Assembly (NCBI RefSeq): GCF_031951985.1
Contig: NZ_JAVLVU010000001.1
Coordinates: 2,666,001 to 2,730,000, forward strand
Direction: 5' to 3'
Source: Mucilaginibacter terrae
GTDB taxonomy: Bacteria; Bacteroidota; Bacteroidia; Sphingobacteriales; Sphingobacteriaceae
DNA length: 64,000 bases
How positions within the stretch are numbered: the first letter of the stretch is position 1; each line of letters begins with the position of its first letter. The notes under the pieces were generated by a model that ran no database searches, was not told the DNA's origin, and saw only the letters and a program-made list of their open reading frames with translations. A program made the translations under genes and the position numbers. Below are positions 35,667 through 45,557 of the stretch, piece after piece.

Positions 35667-36231
35667 ACCCGTTCTGCTTCCGCAAATACTTAGTTAATAT
35701 CACGATCATCTGGTTGTTTATCTTTCCTTCAACCTGGTCGGTGTTATCGGCCACGAGTTTGATGTTCTTAACCACGGTGCCCATTTTGGCATTCATGGGG
35801 CTGCCTTTAATATCTAAAGAGCGGGTTAACACTACGGTGTCTCCGTTTTCGAGTATGGCGCCAATACTGTCTTTATGTACTTCGTTTACAGTCGTGTCGT
35901 CCTCATTGTCTACCGCTTTGGCCCAGGCAAGGGTTTCTTCATCCAGGTAAAGCATATCGAGGTTATCGGCCGCCCAGCCTTCATTTTTCAGGCGTGATAG
36001 TATACGCCACGACAACACTTGTACAGCAGGCACTTCGCTCCACATGGTGTCGGTTAAAAAACGCCAGTATTGTGCGTCGGTCACCGGGCTATCGAGCTGT
36101 GTGTTACAAGCATCACATACCAGTATATGGTTGTTTGCATAACCGTCTGGGGGCACTGTGTAAACTGATAAATTGCCAACTGACTTGCATAACTCGCAAG
36201 CATTACCGCTACGCTCTATTAATAATTCCAT
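35665..36231 (-). CDS. phnA: PhnA family protein
   Basis: A 188-residue protein with an N-terminal zinc ribbon (CELC near residue 12 and CDAC near 39) and the C-terminal SH3-like PhnA domain (about 120-186, with ILENGDTVVLTRSLDIKG). Despite the name, PhnA/YjdM proteins are not clearly required for phosphonate use and their role is uncertain. It starts 44 bases after the BamA/TamA-like gene and is likely its operon partner. Confidence 0.88.
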   Translation of the reverse strand: MELLIERSGNACELCKSVGNLSVYTVPPDGYANNHILVCDACNTQLDSPVTDAQYWRFLTDTMWSEVPAVQVLSWRILSRLKNEGWAADNLDMLYLDEETLAWAKAVDNEDDTTVNEVHKDSIGAILENGDTVVLTRSLDIKGSPMNAKMGTVVKNIKLVADNTDQVEGKINNQMIVILTKYLRKQNG

Positions 36232-36275
36232 ATAGTTTTAAAAGCGTAAAGCTAACCGTTTTTACGGGGTTCTTG

Positions 36276-37607
36276 TTAAAATGCCTCATTCAAACCCAAA
36301 AAGAAACCGCGTGCACCATAACGCCCCCAAGCATAATCCAAGCACAAGTTAGTTCGCGTTGCCTTGTTAAACAGCACGCGCAAGCCGCCGCCGTAGCCAG
36401 GCTGCCAGTGTTCAAATATTTTGGTACCTGCAGCGTCATTGGCCGTTTGCAGGTTAAAAAAGGTTACCCCGCTTATAAATTTATTGCGCAGGATGGGAAA
36501 ACGGTATTCAACTTCCGAATAGTTGTATTCCGTACCTTTAAAATAACCTACGGTGTATCCCCTGCCGCTGCGAAAGCCGGGGTCTTTGGCTGTTCCGGGT
36601 AATTCGAGATAAGGCAAGGCACCACCAGCCACGTACGCACCCCAATTCCATAAGGCTATTACGTGCTCGGGGTTACGTTTCGACAGGCTGAAGTATTTCC
36701 TGAAATCGGTGCTGAACACCACGGCATTTTTAGAGCTGCCCATCCAGGCCTGATTTACCCGTACGCCACCATCAAAAAAGATACCCTTGTAGGCCCGGTT
36801 CTGGTTGTCGCGCGTAGTATACTGCACGTTAAACAGCAAACCGTTTGAAGAGTAATTAGCCCGGTCGAAGCCGTTTCTGTCGGCATAAATATTGTATGGA
36901 GTGAGGCTGGTTGTTGATATGCGGTCTTCAATACTCCTCCTGATATCGAACGATACGCCTGCACCTACAAACAGGCCGGTTTTAATCTCCTTATAAACCT
37001 TCTCCCTGAAGTTAAAATACAACGAATGAAAAACGTAGCCCTTCCGTTCAGGATCGGCCAGTACCTGGTCTTCGGGCGTTCCGTTATTGGCCCTGCCAAT
37101 GCCCAACCCAAAATCGGGCGTAACCGTTTTTGCAGCAACTAAACTTCCCTGTAAATTCCAGTGATTGGCGTTGGTAAACACGTTGTGGTTTAAGTAAAAA
37201 TAAATAATACCCTTAGTGGTAATAGAGGCCGATGTTGCTGCAACCGACATAAGCGTTGCAGGATCAGCACCCAATTTGCGCCCGGCAACCGCCTTTATAC
37301 CAATTTGCGAACCAATACTGGGGTTTGAAGCGATATTGGGTATAATGGTTATACCCGACGGCTTTTTGGTGCTCGAATCCTTTTTCCCATTGGGATGAAA
37401 AATGGCCTTAAACAAATCGCCCACATCATACTGGCCCGACACGTCTTCGCCCTGTATTTTATGCGGTTTTTCTTTAAGGCGCAGTGAATCGGCCTTTAAC
37501 GAATCGACCGGTACAGTTTGGGCCGATACCCGAAACGGCAATGCGAAAAAAGAAAGCAGCAAAATGCATTTAAGATAATAAGATATGGTGTTGAAATTAT
37601 ACTGCAC
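36276..37607 (-). CDS. BamA/TamA family outer-membrane protein (D15-like barrel)
   Basis: A 443-residue exported protein (GTG start, signal to about residue 29, VSA-Q) whose second half is a barrel with the features of the Omp85 surface-antigen family: GRGYTVGYFKGTEYNYSEVEYRFP near residue 350 and a C-terminal Phe. No POTRA domains are present, so it is a short single-barrel form whose substrate is unknown. Confidence 0.8.
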   Translation of the reverse strand: MQYNFNTISYYLKCILLLSFFALPFRVSAQTVPVDSLKADSLRLKEKPHKIQGEDVSGQYDVGDLFKAIFHPNGKKDSSTKKPSGITIIPNIASNPSIGSQIGIKAVAGRKLGADPATLMSVAATSASITTKGIIYFYLNHNVFTNANHWNLQGSLVAAKTVTPDFGLGIGRANNGTPEDQVLADPERKGYVFHSLYFNFREKVYKEIKTGLFVGAGVSFDIRRSIEDRISTTSLTPYNIYADRNGFDRANYSSNGLLFNVQYTTRDNQNRAYKGIFFDGGVRVNQAWMGSSKNAVVFSTDFRKYFSLSKRNPEHVIALWNWGAYVAGGALPYLELPGTAKDPGFRSGRGYTVGYFKGTEYNYSEVEYRFPILRNKFISGVTFFNLQTANDAAGTKIFEHWQPGYGGGLRVLFNKATRTNLCLDYAWGRYGARGFFLGLNEAF

Positions 37608-37769
37608 TGTAATAGAGATGGATGTAAACTTACAGACGGCTAAAGCCTGAAAATGTTTTACTTAGGGGAGATGCTAAACAAACGGCATTAAAGTCATAAT
37701 GTTGCCCTTTATGCTGTTTTATAAACAATAGCAACCCATTAGGGGTTATAAACTAAAACCGCATGCACC

Positions 37770-38006
37770 ATGGAACGAGCAGCAATCAGCGTTATAAAAG
37801 ACAAAAAAGTTTACGAGTTTGAGGTGGCCGAATATCCGCACCATGACCATGAACGCTGCAATATAAGCGTGTTTCAAAATGGGCAACTGGTAGCAGGTTT
37901 TAAGCCCGACAACCACGAGTATTTACATTTATGCAGCAACCCCGGTAATATTGACGAGGAGGTTTTGCATTTACTGGCCGACCAGTTGGAGAACCATCAC
38001 TTATAA
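37770..38006 (+). CDS. Conserved small hypothetical protein, 78 residues
   Basis: A soluble acidic protein beginning MERAAISVIKDKKVYEFEV, with a His-rich patch (YPHHDHERC) and a predicted C-terminal helix. I recognise no domain. The ATG start is unambiguous, and its 3' end overlaps by ten bases the convergent gene at 37997. Confidence 0.6.
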   Translation: MERAAISVIKDKKVYEFEVAEYPHHDHERCNISVFQNGQLVAGFKPDNHEYLHLCSNPGNIDEEVLHLLADQLENHHL

Positions 38007-38338
38007 TTTTCTAAGTAATGTCTTATTAAGCCAAAGTCAACACCTGCTATGTCTATTCGCTTAGACTCATTTGGAAGTTCTTCTAAATCATCAATTGTTA
38101 TCCCTCCTGCTCCAACTATGCAGTAACCACTGGGTAATCTTATTCTCAGGTTTAAGGCATTAATTTTAGTGTAATTGCCGTCGCCCTTCTCCCAAAACTC
38201 CCGTATGGTATCTTGCACCAATAGATAGTAAGACTCCAATGGTATTAACTCACCATAAAGATGTCCCATACTTTCATCTCCTACCTGCAAATCAGCTGTC
38301 CCAATATGTTTCTTGTTAGAAAACACTTCTACTTGCAC
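37997..38338 (-). CDS. Hypothetical protein, 113 residues
   Basis: A soluble protein with a GTG start, MQVEVFSNKKHIGTADL, containing GDESMGHLYGELIP and LRIRLPSGYCIVGAGG. It looks like a small alpha/beta immunity- or cargo-type protein, but no family is recognised. It is convergent with and overlaps the preceding gene, and its codon use is plainer and more AT-rich than its neighbours, so a foreign origin is possible. Confidence 0.6.
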   Translation of the reverse strand: MQVEVFSNKKHIGTADLQVGDESMGHLYGELIPLESYYLLVQDTIREFWEKGDGNYTKINALNLRIRLPSGYCIVGAGGITIDDLEELPNESKRIDIAGVDFGLIRHYLENYK

Positions 38339-38510
38339 ATTCTATATCTTTTGTGGTAAACGTAAATATTTCATTTCTTATAATTATATGCTATGTAACA
38401 ATATAGTTTCAGGCCTACACTACAGGATGGTGCTTTAAAACCAGCTGTTTACATTAGTTTCGTAAACCAATTATAGCCCTCAAATCCGAGCATTTTATTA
38501 AAAAAAACTT

Positions 38511-40658
38511 ATGCGCAACAAGTACCTGTTTGTGTTATTGGCGGCCGGCATTGTGCTGTCGTCATTTATGGTAAAACCTAAACCAAAGGCTGTTTTGGCT
38601 CCTGCCGCCCCCAATGTTACGGTTACCGATGACGGCCCAACTTACACGCTTGCTAACGGCTACATCACTATAAAGGTAAATAAACGCACCGGCGATCTTA
38701 CCTCGGTAAAAACGCCCAAAACAGTTACGCCCAATGTGGAACTGATGGGCTATAAATCGGGCCATCATGCCGGTTATTGGGAACAAAGCCCGGCGCTGGC
38801 AGCCCGTGAGGTTACTGCCATCACCATCGATCCGGCCAAGGTAAACGGCGACCGTGGTGAGGTATCGATTAAAGGATACTCGGACGGTAAATCTATATTA
38901 GGCGCCAACCCTACGGCTGCGGGGCAAGGCGGCGGTTTAATTGCCGATTTGGAAATACGCTATACCCTCGAACGCGGCGCACACGGCTTATATACCTACG
39001 CCATATTTACCCATCAAGATACTTACCCGGCTGGATCGGTAGGCGAATCGCGCTTTGGGGCCAAACTTTCGGGTATGGTTTTCGATTGGTTATCGATAGA
39101 CGAAAAGCGAAATGCTATGATGCCCACCGGTAAAGATTGGGATGAAGGTGACGACTTGAACATGAAAGAAGCCCGCCGTTTAACAACTGGGGTACATAAA
39201 GGCCGTGCCGAACATAAGTATGATTATTCGGCCAGGCAATCAGCCATACCGGCATTTGGGTGGTCGTCTACCAAAGAAAAGGTTGGATTTTATTTGATCA
39301 ACCCCTCATTTGAATACCTATCAAGCGGACCACGACATTACGAGCTTACCGGCCATTTAGATGATGGCGACGGCGGCGACCCTACCATTTTAGATTACTG
39401 GCGCGGCACGCACTATGGTGGCAGCATGCTCCCTTTTGCCGATAAAGAACCCTGGACAAAAGTGGTTGGCCCAATATTTATTTATGTACCCACCGGTAAC
39501 ACACCCCAAGCCCTGTTTGAGGATGCCAAAAAGCAGGCAAAAATTGAGCAGGCCCGCTGGCCTTACAACTGGGTAAAAGATGTTGATTACACGCCAGCTA
39601 CCGAGCGCGCAACCGTTAAAGGCAAAATGAAGTTAGTAGACGCGCAGGCACCTTCACTCAAGTTTACCAACTTACTGGTAGGCTTAGCCCATCCTGACGA
39701 GCCTGAGCCGCCCCGCCGCCCAAGGCCCGAGCGCCCGCCTGTTGAAACCGCTGCACCCGTTACCGTAGCACCGGTAACGCCACCAGCACCTGCAGATACG
39801 CCTAAACTTTTGGCTAACGGGAAACGTGCTAATCGCGGCACGTATTTACCACCACGCCAAGCAGGAGCGCGTCCGGCATTTAACTTTCCGCCGCAGGCCA
39901 TGAACTGGCAAAACGATGCAAAATATTACCAGTTTTGGGCAGAGGGTGCAGCCGATGGCTCATTCAGTATTACCAATGTACGCCCCGGTATTTACCAGTT
40001 GCATGCCATTGCCGATGGCGTTTTGGGTGCTTACGATGCCACCGCTACGGTAACCATAATGCCGAGCCAAAAACTGGATTTAGGCACCATTGAATGGAAA
40101 CCCGTACGCTACGGCCAGCAAATATTTGAAATTGGCATACCCAACCGCTCGGCCAGTGAGTTTTTTAAGGGCGATGACCACTGGCACTGGGGCATGTATA
40201 TTGAGTACGCTAAGTACTTCCCCAACGATGTGAACTTTACGGTAGGAAAATCAAACCCGGCTAAAGACTGGTATATATATCACGTGCCACACGACACTGA
40301 TTTTAAACCTACCGGGCAAGACCAGGGCCGCGCCACACCGTGGACGATTAACTTTACCATGCCTGAAAATGCGCCAGCAAGCGGCAAAGCAACCTTGCGC
40401 TTTGGCATAGCAGGTTCGGGGGCACGCTCTTTGGGCATAGCCGTTAATGGCAAAGACCTTGGCCCTTTTACCGACATTGGCGGCGGCGGTGCCAACATGG
40501 TACGCGACGGCATTGAGGGCACCTGGGTTGAACGTAAATTTAACTTTGATGCCTCGTTACTTAAACCCGGACAAAACAGTATTGTGCTCACCGTACCCGC
40601 CGGCAATGTAACCAGCGGAATTTGTTATGATGTGATACGCTTGGAGGTAGAAAAGTAA
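38511..40658 (+). CDS. Rhamnogalacturonan lyase-like protein (PL4 family)
   Basis: A 715-residue exported polysaccharide lyase. Residues about 45-350 form the large beta-sandwich of family 4 pectin lyases (ELMGYKSGHHAGYWEQ, HGLYTYAIFTH, WDEGDDLNMKEARR). An Fn3/carboxypeptidase-regulatory-like domain follows (about 370-530), then a C-terminal jelly-roll carbohydrate-binding domain (about 540-715, with RFGIAGSGARSLGIAVNG). It should cleave the rhamnose-galacturonate backbone of pectin by beta-elimination. An unusual proline-rich insert (about residues 395-465) splits the middle domain. A ThuA gene follows, but no SusC/D pair is adjacent. TAGTTTCG at 38455-38462 may be its -7 box. Confidence 0.88.
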   Translation: MRNKYLFVLLAAGIVLSSFMVKPKPKAVLAPAAPNVTVTDDGPTYTLANGYITIKVNKRTGDLTSVKTPKTVTPNVELMGYKSGHHAGYWEQSPALAAREVTAITIDPAKVNGDRGEVSIKGYSDGKSILGANPTAAGQGGGLIADLEIRYTLERGAHGLYTYAIFTHQDTYPAGSVGESRFGAKLSGMVFDWLSIDEKRNAMMPTGKDWDEGDDLNMKEARRLTTGVHKGRAEHKYDYSARQSAIPAFGWSSTKEKVGFYLINPSFEYLSSGPRHYELTGHLDDGDGGDPTILDYWRGTHYGGSMLPFADKEPWTKVVGPIFIYVPTGNTPQALFEDAKKQAKIEQARWPYNWVKDVDYTPATERATVKGKMKLVDAQAPSLKFTNLLVGLAHPDEPEPPRRPRPERPPVETAAPVTVAPVTPPAPADTPKLLANGKRANRGTYLPPRQAGARPAFNFPPQAMNWQNDAKYYQFWAEGAADGSFSITNVRPGIYQLHAIADGVLGAYDATATVTIMPSQKLDLGTIEWKPVRYGQQIFEIGIPNRSASEFFKGDDHWHWGMYIEYAKYFPNDVNFTVGKSNPAKDWYIYHVPHDTDFKPTGQDQGRATPWTINFTMPENAPASGKATLRFGIAGSGARSLGIAVNGKDLGPFTDIGGGGANMVRDGIEGTWVERKFNFDASLLKPGQNSIVLTVPAGNVTSGICYDVIRLEVEK

Positions 40659-40795
40659 TTACATCCATTCATAGTAATCAAAAGCCATCCAATAAAGGGT
40701 GGCTTTTGTTTTAATGGACGCTTAGTGTTAGGGCTTTATATACAGCTTATTTAAATTTAAAAGCGCTGTATATTTAACCCACCAATTATTTGATA

Positions 40796-41551
40796 ATGAA
40801 AAAGCTTTTTAGCCTGATTTGTTTACTGTACACGTTTACATTATCAAGTGCACAATCACTATCCTTTAAAGTGCTGGTACTTTATGAAAACGGCGGACAC
40901 CACCTGGCTTATTCAAAAGCAGCCATACAATGGCTTAACCAACAGGGCAAGGCCAATAATTTTAAGGTTGATTATATACAAAACACCGAAACCATAACCG
41001 ACAGCCTGCTAAATAAATACCGGGTATTTATACAGTTAGATTACCCACCTTACACCTGGACACCACGTGCGGCAGCGACATTTCAAAAATACATTGATGG
41101 AGGCAAAGGCGGTTGGGTTGGCTTTCATCATGCCACGCTGTTGGGCAATTTTGATGGCTTTAAAATGTGGCAATGGTTTTCGGATTTTATGGGTGGCATA
41201 AAATTCAAAAATTACATAGCCACTTTTGCACAAGGCTGGGTAAATGTGGAAGACAAGCAACACCCGGTAATGAAAGGCGTACCTGCATCATTCACCATTA
41301 GTAAAGAGGAATGGTATACTTATAACCAAAGCCCCCGCTCAAACGTGCAGGTACTGGCCAGCGTTGATGAAAAAAGCTATCGCCCCCAAAGCAATATTAC
41401 CATGGGCGACCATCCCGTGGTGTGGAGCAACCCGCATGTAAAGGCTCGCAACGTATACATTTTTATGGGGCACTCACCTGAATTATTTAAAAGCGCTGCC
41501 TACAAGCAACTATTTAAAAACGCCATATTATTTACAGCAGGCAGATTGTAA
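40796..41551 (+). CDS. Secreted ThuA domain protein
   Basis: A 251-residue exported protein of the ThuA-like (class I glutamine amidotransferase-like) fold: FKVLVLYENGGHH, WVGFHHATL and PVVWSNPHVKARNVYIFMGH. ThuA proteins occur in sugar-use loci and their reaction is unclear. The TTG at 40790 is a possible earlier start, but ATG at 40796 gives a cleaner signal peptide (MKKLFSLICLLYTFT). It lies 137 bases after the PL4 lyase and may work with it on pectin fragments. Confidence 0.85.
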   Translation: MKKLFSLICLLYTFTLSSAQSLSFKVLVLYENGGHHLAYSKAAIQWLNQQGKANNFKVDYIQNTETITDSLLNKYRVFIQLDYPPYTWTPRAAATFQKYIDGGKGGWVGFHHATLLGNFDGFKMWQWFSDFMGGIKFKNYIATFAQGWVNVEDKQHPVMKGVPASFTISKEEWYTYNQSPRSNVQVLASVDEKSYRPQSNITMGDHPVVWSNPHVKARNVYIFMGHSPELFKSAAYKQLFKNAILFTAGRL

Positions 41552-41685
41552 ATCATGCCTGTTGCAACAATTTTTCACAAAGTCATTTACAAAACAGCGT
41601 TATCTTTTTTAAGCTTTTCAAAACATATTTATGCTTTAGCAATTTATATGCTACCATATTTGTTTAACATTAAGTTAACGTACAA

Positions 41686-42507
41686 ATGCTCAACAATATA
41701 CTACCACTTTATAAATACGTTATTGCAATGTTTACCGTGCTATGCGTTACAAATTCATCACTTGCACAAATAACGCTTGATACTGCACGCAAAGACTCTA
41801 CCGATCATATTTTACAGGTACCCGATACCGTTAAACACCTTGAAAGTAAATTTATATCATTTATACCACCGGCAGCATTTATTGGATATGGCTTTTTGTC
41901 GCTTGGTGTAAAACCTATCCGCGATATTGATTACCATGTATATAACGACGTTCAGAAAGACCATCCTAACTTTCATACGCCGATAGATGATTATTTTCAG
42001 TATGTGCCCGTAATTACAGTTTACGGTCTCAATGCATTCGGTTTGGCGGGTAAAAACCGCTTTATTGATCGTACGATATTACTGGCCATGTCGCAGGCCA
42101 TAAGACTGGGTACAGTTACCCTGGTTAAAAAAACAGCTGACAGGCTACGCCCTAACGGGTTCGACCGGCAATCATTCCCATCGGGGCATGCCAGCACTGC
42201 TTTTGCCACAGCCGAGTTTATGGCGCAGGAGTATGGTGAGGTTTCGCCCTGGTTTGGTGTTTATGCTTACTCTTTTGCCACGGCTACGGCCATTCTACGG
42301 GTGTATAATAACGATCACTGGTTTAGCGATATTATAGCCGGGGCAGGTTTCGGCATACTGTCAACCAAGGCCGCTTACTTGCTTTACCCTTACATCCGCA
42401 ATACGTTTTTCAGGAACGATAAGAACAAAGACAATAAGAAAGCCGCCCTGTTCATTCCCACATATAATAACGGCTACGCAGGTTTTACCTTTGTAAAAAC
42501 GTTTTAA
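41686..42507 (+). CDS. PAP2 family phosphatase
   Basis: A 273-residue membrane-associated phosphatase with all three PAP2 motifs: K-x6-RP (Lys148 to Pro156, KKTADRLRP), PSGH (165-168), and R-x5-H-x3-D (Arg205, His211, Asp215). It has an N-terminal signal (1-28, SLA-Q). Such enzymes dephosphorylate lipid phosphates such as undecaprenyl diphosphate or PGP in the periplasm. It is convergent with the TonB receptor gene, three bases apart. Confidence 0.92.
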   Translation: MLNNILPLYKYVIAMFTVLCVTNSSLAQITLDTARKDSTDHILQVPDTVKHLESKFISFIPPAAFIGYGFLSLGVKPIRDIDYHVYNDVQKDHPNFHTPIDDYFQYVPVITVYGLNAFGLAGKNRFIDRTILLAMSQAIRLGTVTLVKKTADRLRPNGFDRQSFPSGHASTAFATAEFMAQEYGEVSPWFGVYAYSFATATAILRVYNNDHWFSDIIAGAGFGILSTKAAYLLYPYIRNTFFRNDKNKDNKKAALFIPTYNNGYAGFTFVKTF

Positions 42508-42510
42508 ACC

Positions 42511-44952
42511 TTACGAACCTTTTACCCTGTTTTGCTCGTCGCCTGCGCCGTTGGCATCGTGTTTACGCTGGTTTGATATGGCCTTGCCAAAACGGTAGCT
42601 GTATGATACGGTTATAAAACGCGAATCGGTACGGTTAGTCCAGTTGGCTTCGGTATTGGCCAGGTTATTAATAATACCCCTGTTAATGTTCGAATAAAAA
42701 ATATCGTTTACATTGAGTTTAAGCGTGCTGGCCGTAGATAGCTTTTTTTGCACACCAGCGTTAATGCGGCCGGTTTCGCGCAAAATAAATTGCGCGTTGG
42801 TAATTTTAGTGCGGTACATGCCATTCAGTTCGGCGGTCCAGGTTTTGGTTAACTTAAACTGAAGGGTGGGCTGTACAAACCAAAACGTGCCTTTGGTATC
42901 TAACCTGCCGGTATAAAAATCGCTCACCGAATGAATGTTGGTTACCTCAGTATAACCGCTAAAGGTTAGCCATTTGGCAAAATCATGGTTGGCATTTACC
43001 GATACACTTTTTACCGTTATGTTCCCCAAATTGCCTGGGCGACTGTAATAGGTGCCATTAATAATTTCGATGGTTTCGTTCACCTGGTCGCGGTCTTTAC
43101 TGTAACTCAGGGTGGTGGTAATTTTGTTTTTATACGTGTGCGATAACGAGAACACATTAGAGAAAGTTGGCTTCAGGAATGGGTTACCCACATAATAGGT
43201 AAACTTATCTAACGGCGAAATAAAGGGATTTAAATCCTGGTAAAACGGACGGTTAATGCGGCGGCCAAAATTGAAACCCAGTTGATTGTTCGATGACGTA
43301 TCTACCTTATACGACACATAAAATGTAGGAAATAAGTTGGTGTAACGGCGCGTAAAAGCAGAATCGGGCTTTTCGATATTACCTAACTGGTGACCGTCTG
43401 ACTGGGTATTTTCCAACCGTAAACCCGCCTGGAACGATATTTTTTTAAACTCTTTGCTCAGGTTAACGTATGCGGCGTTAATATTTTCTTTATAAATAAA
43501 GTGATTGCTCTTGTCATAATCGGGCCGGGTAATGTTGTTGGCCATAAGGGTGTAATCGGCCACATTATCGGTTTTAGTGTAACTGGCCTTCACCCCTGCA
43601 TCAAAGTTATAGCCACCTTTAAAAGGATGCGTATAATCAGACTTTAAAGAGAAAATATCGATGTGTGCCGGCAGCTTCCCGGTTAATATATCCTGCGATT
43701 TAAATACACGGCCGGGCAGGTATGTATAGTTGTCAAACAACTGGTCGTTGTCGGTTGAATAGGCTATGTAGTCAACATCGGCAGTAACTTGGCGCCCGGT
43801 TTTACCAAACTGATGGCGGTAATTGGCATTCACGCCACCGTTCCTGAATTTTGAATCTTGTTTATTAAGTGCCACAATGGTTGAATCTAACTTCCCCGAG
43901 GCATTCAGCAAATCGCTCACATTGTTTACATTGTTGCCTCCCGGGCGAAGCGTTCCGGTGAGTACGATGCCTAAAGTGGTATTATCGCTGGCATAATAAT
44001 CGGCTCCAACTTTCGAACTCAAGCCATGCCCGGTACGGCGAATAAATGAATTTTGGGCAAAAAAGCCACGACTGCTGCCATCGGCATTAAGGTAGCGACG
44101 GTTAATATCTAAATCGGTAAAGGTGTTTTGATAGTTATAGCTTAGATTACCAAACAGGTTAAGCTTATTGTGCCGATAATTAAAGTTTACGCTGTTATTG
44201 GTACGTGTATAACGGCCTCGTGTGGCTGCAACGTTTAAAGCGCCGTTAAAACCAATGGCCTTATTCTTTTTTAGCTTGATGTTAATTACCCCGGCATTTC
44301 CGGCGGCATCATATTTGGCAGGCGGGTTAGCCATCAACTCAATTTGGTCGAGCGATGAGGAGGGCAGCGAGCGCAGGTAGCTTTCCAGATCGGCCCCTGA
44401 AAGATAAGTTGGCTTATCGTCAATAAACACTTGCACCCCGTTCTTCCCTTTAAAGCTAATGGCACCGTTCTGATCAATCTGTACACCGGGCGATTGGCTC
44501 AGCACCTCAAACGCCGCGGTACCGGCATTGGCAATCAACGCATCGGGGTTAACCACCACGCGGTCTATCTTCTGCTCTACAAATGCTTTTTTCGAGGTTA
44601 CTTCAACCCCTTTCAGCATGGTTGAGCTTGGCGTAAGTATAATAACCGGTAAGTTTACGCTGGCATTTCCGGCATCAACAGCAATGGGTTCAGATGTATA
44701 TTTGTTATAGCCCATAAGCGATATGCTCATGCGGTACTTGCCAAAAGCAAGGTTGGCAAAACTGAATTTACCCTCAGCATTGGCCAAAGTATTCTTGCGG
44801 ATGGATGAATCAGGGTAACCGGTTAAGGTAACCGTAGCGGCATTTAAGGCTTCGCTTTGGGCATCGGTTATTTTACCGTTAATATTACCCGTTTGCGCGG
44901 CAACCATGGTTGAAATAAAAATAAGACAGGATAAGGCAGTCAGTTTCAGCAT
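42511..44952 (-). CDS. TonB-dependent receptor-like outer-membrane protein
   Basis: An 813-residue protein with a signal peptide (1-19), an N-terminal carboxypeptidase-regulatory-like domain (about 22-105), a plug domain (about 115-225, with GVQVFIDDKPTYLSG) and a long barrel of the Bacteroidota OMP_b-brl_3 type. No SusD partner is adjacent, so it is not a SusCD-type glycan importer. Members are often linked to metal, peptide or stress functions, but the ligand is not evident. Confidence 0.88.
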   Translation of the reverse strand: MLKLTALSCLIFISTMVAAQTGNINGKITDAQSEALNAATVTLTGYPDSSIRKNTLANAEGKFSFANLAFGKYRMSISLMGYNKYTSEPIAVDAGNASVNLPVIILTPSSTMLKGVEVTSKKAFVEQKIDRVVVNPDALIANAGTAAFEVLSQSPGVQIDQNGAISFKGKNGVQVFIDDKPTYLSGADLESYLRSLPSSSLDQIELMANPPAKYDAAGNAGVINIKLKKNKAIGFNGALNVAATRGRYTRTNNSVNFNYRHNKLNLFGNLSYNYQNTFTDLDINRRYLNADGSSRGFFAQNSFIRRTGHGLSSKVGADYYASDNTTLGIVLTGTLRPGGNNVNNVSDLLNASGKLDSTIVALNKQDSKFRNGGVNANYRHQFGKTGRQVTADVDYIAYSTDNDQLFDNYTYLPGRVFKSQDILTGKLPAHIDIFSLKSDYTHPFKGGYNFDAGVKASYTKTDNVADYTLMANNITRPDYDKSNHFIYKENINAAYVNLSKEFKKISFQAGLRLENTQSDGHQLGNIEKPDSAFTRRYTNLFPTFYVSYKVDTSSNNQLGFNFGRRINRPFYQDLNPFISPLDKFTYYVGNPFLKPTFSNVFSLSHTYKNKITTTLSYSKDRDQVNETIEIINGTYYSRPGNLGNITVKSVSVNANHDFAKWLTFSGYTEVTNIHSVSDFYTGRLDTKGTFWFVQPTLQFKLTKTWTAELNGMYRTKITNAQFILRETGRINAGVQKKLSTASTLKLNVNDIFYSNINRGIINNLANTEANWTNRTDSRFITVSYSYRFGKAISNQRKHDANGAGDEQNRVKGS

Positions 44953-45046
44953 AGATAGTTAGTAAATACTTACATAAGATATTTACAAGACACGCAAAAT
45001 GAGTAAGCGTTACACTATTTGCGAATTAAATATGCTCAAGGAGCAA

Positions 45047-45547
45047 CTATCCATCAATTAAAACAGCAATTGCCGTTCGCCAGTTATTCATATCGGGTTC
45101 ATCAACGTTCATAAAAAACTCGAAGCGGCCTGCCCAAACATCTTTCTTGCCATCGCTCTTCTTCCATTTAAGATGCTGTTCTTTTGCCCATGCATCAAGC
45201 ACTTCAAAAGTTTGCTCCAATTGATCAGGGTGACCGCAATGTATCAGCGTAGCAAAACTACCATCAGGTACATGCCCGGTTATTACCCTGCTGTCGCCCT
45301 CAATAAATGCCGATACCGGGAACCCAACTTCGATATGAAAAGGTTTTTCGGCATCGCCCATAACATAATAGCGGTAAAACAGCGGACCGGCAATTTTAGC
45401 CTCTTTACCTTGCAGCCACTCCTTTACTTCGTTAGCCAGAGTGTTGCCTTTATTCCACTCTTTGAGTGTTACTTGAATAGCAATAGCAACATAGGGTTGT
45501 GCGCATCCGGTTTGTAAGCGTGGTTCTATGTTGCTGTTTGCTTGCAT
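45047..45547 (-). CDS. GyrI-like small-molecule-binding domain protein
   Basis: A 166-residue stand-alone GyrI/AraC-effector-binding domain (YVAIAIQVTLKEW, RYYVMGDAEKPFHIEVGFPV, ATLIHCGHPDQLEQTFEVL), with no DNA-binding part. These domains bind hydrophobic drugs or metabolites. It is the last of a minus-strand run with DoxX, VOC and DHFR-like genes, ten bases after the DoxX stop. Confidence 0.85.
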   Translation of the reverse strand: MQANSNIEPRLQTGCAQPYVAIAIQVTLKEWNKGNTLANEVKEWLQGKEAKIAGPLFYRYYVMGDAEKPFHIEVGFPVSAFIEGDSRVITGHVPDGSFATLIHCGHPDQLEQTFEVLDAWAKEQHLKWKKSDGKKDVWAGRFEFFMNVDEPDMNNWRTAIAVLIDG

Positions 45548-45557
45548 ATAGTGAGTG

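Noticed and set aside
41555..41773. A 72-residue plus-strand frame before the PAP2 gene
   Set aside because: It overlaps the PAP2 start in another frame and shows no helix or signal consistent with a real protein.
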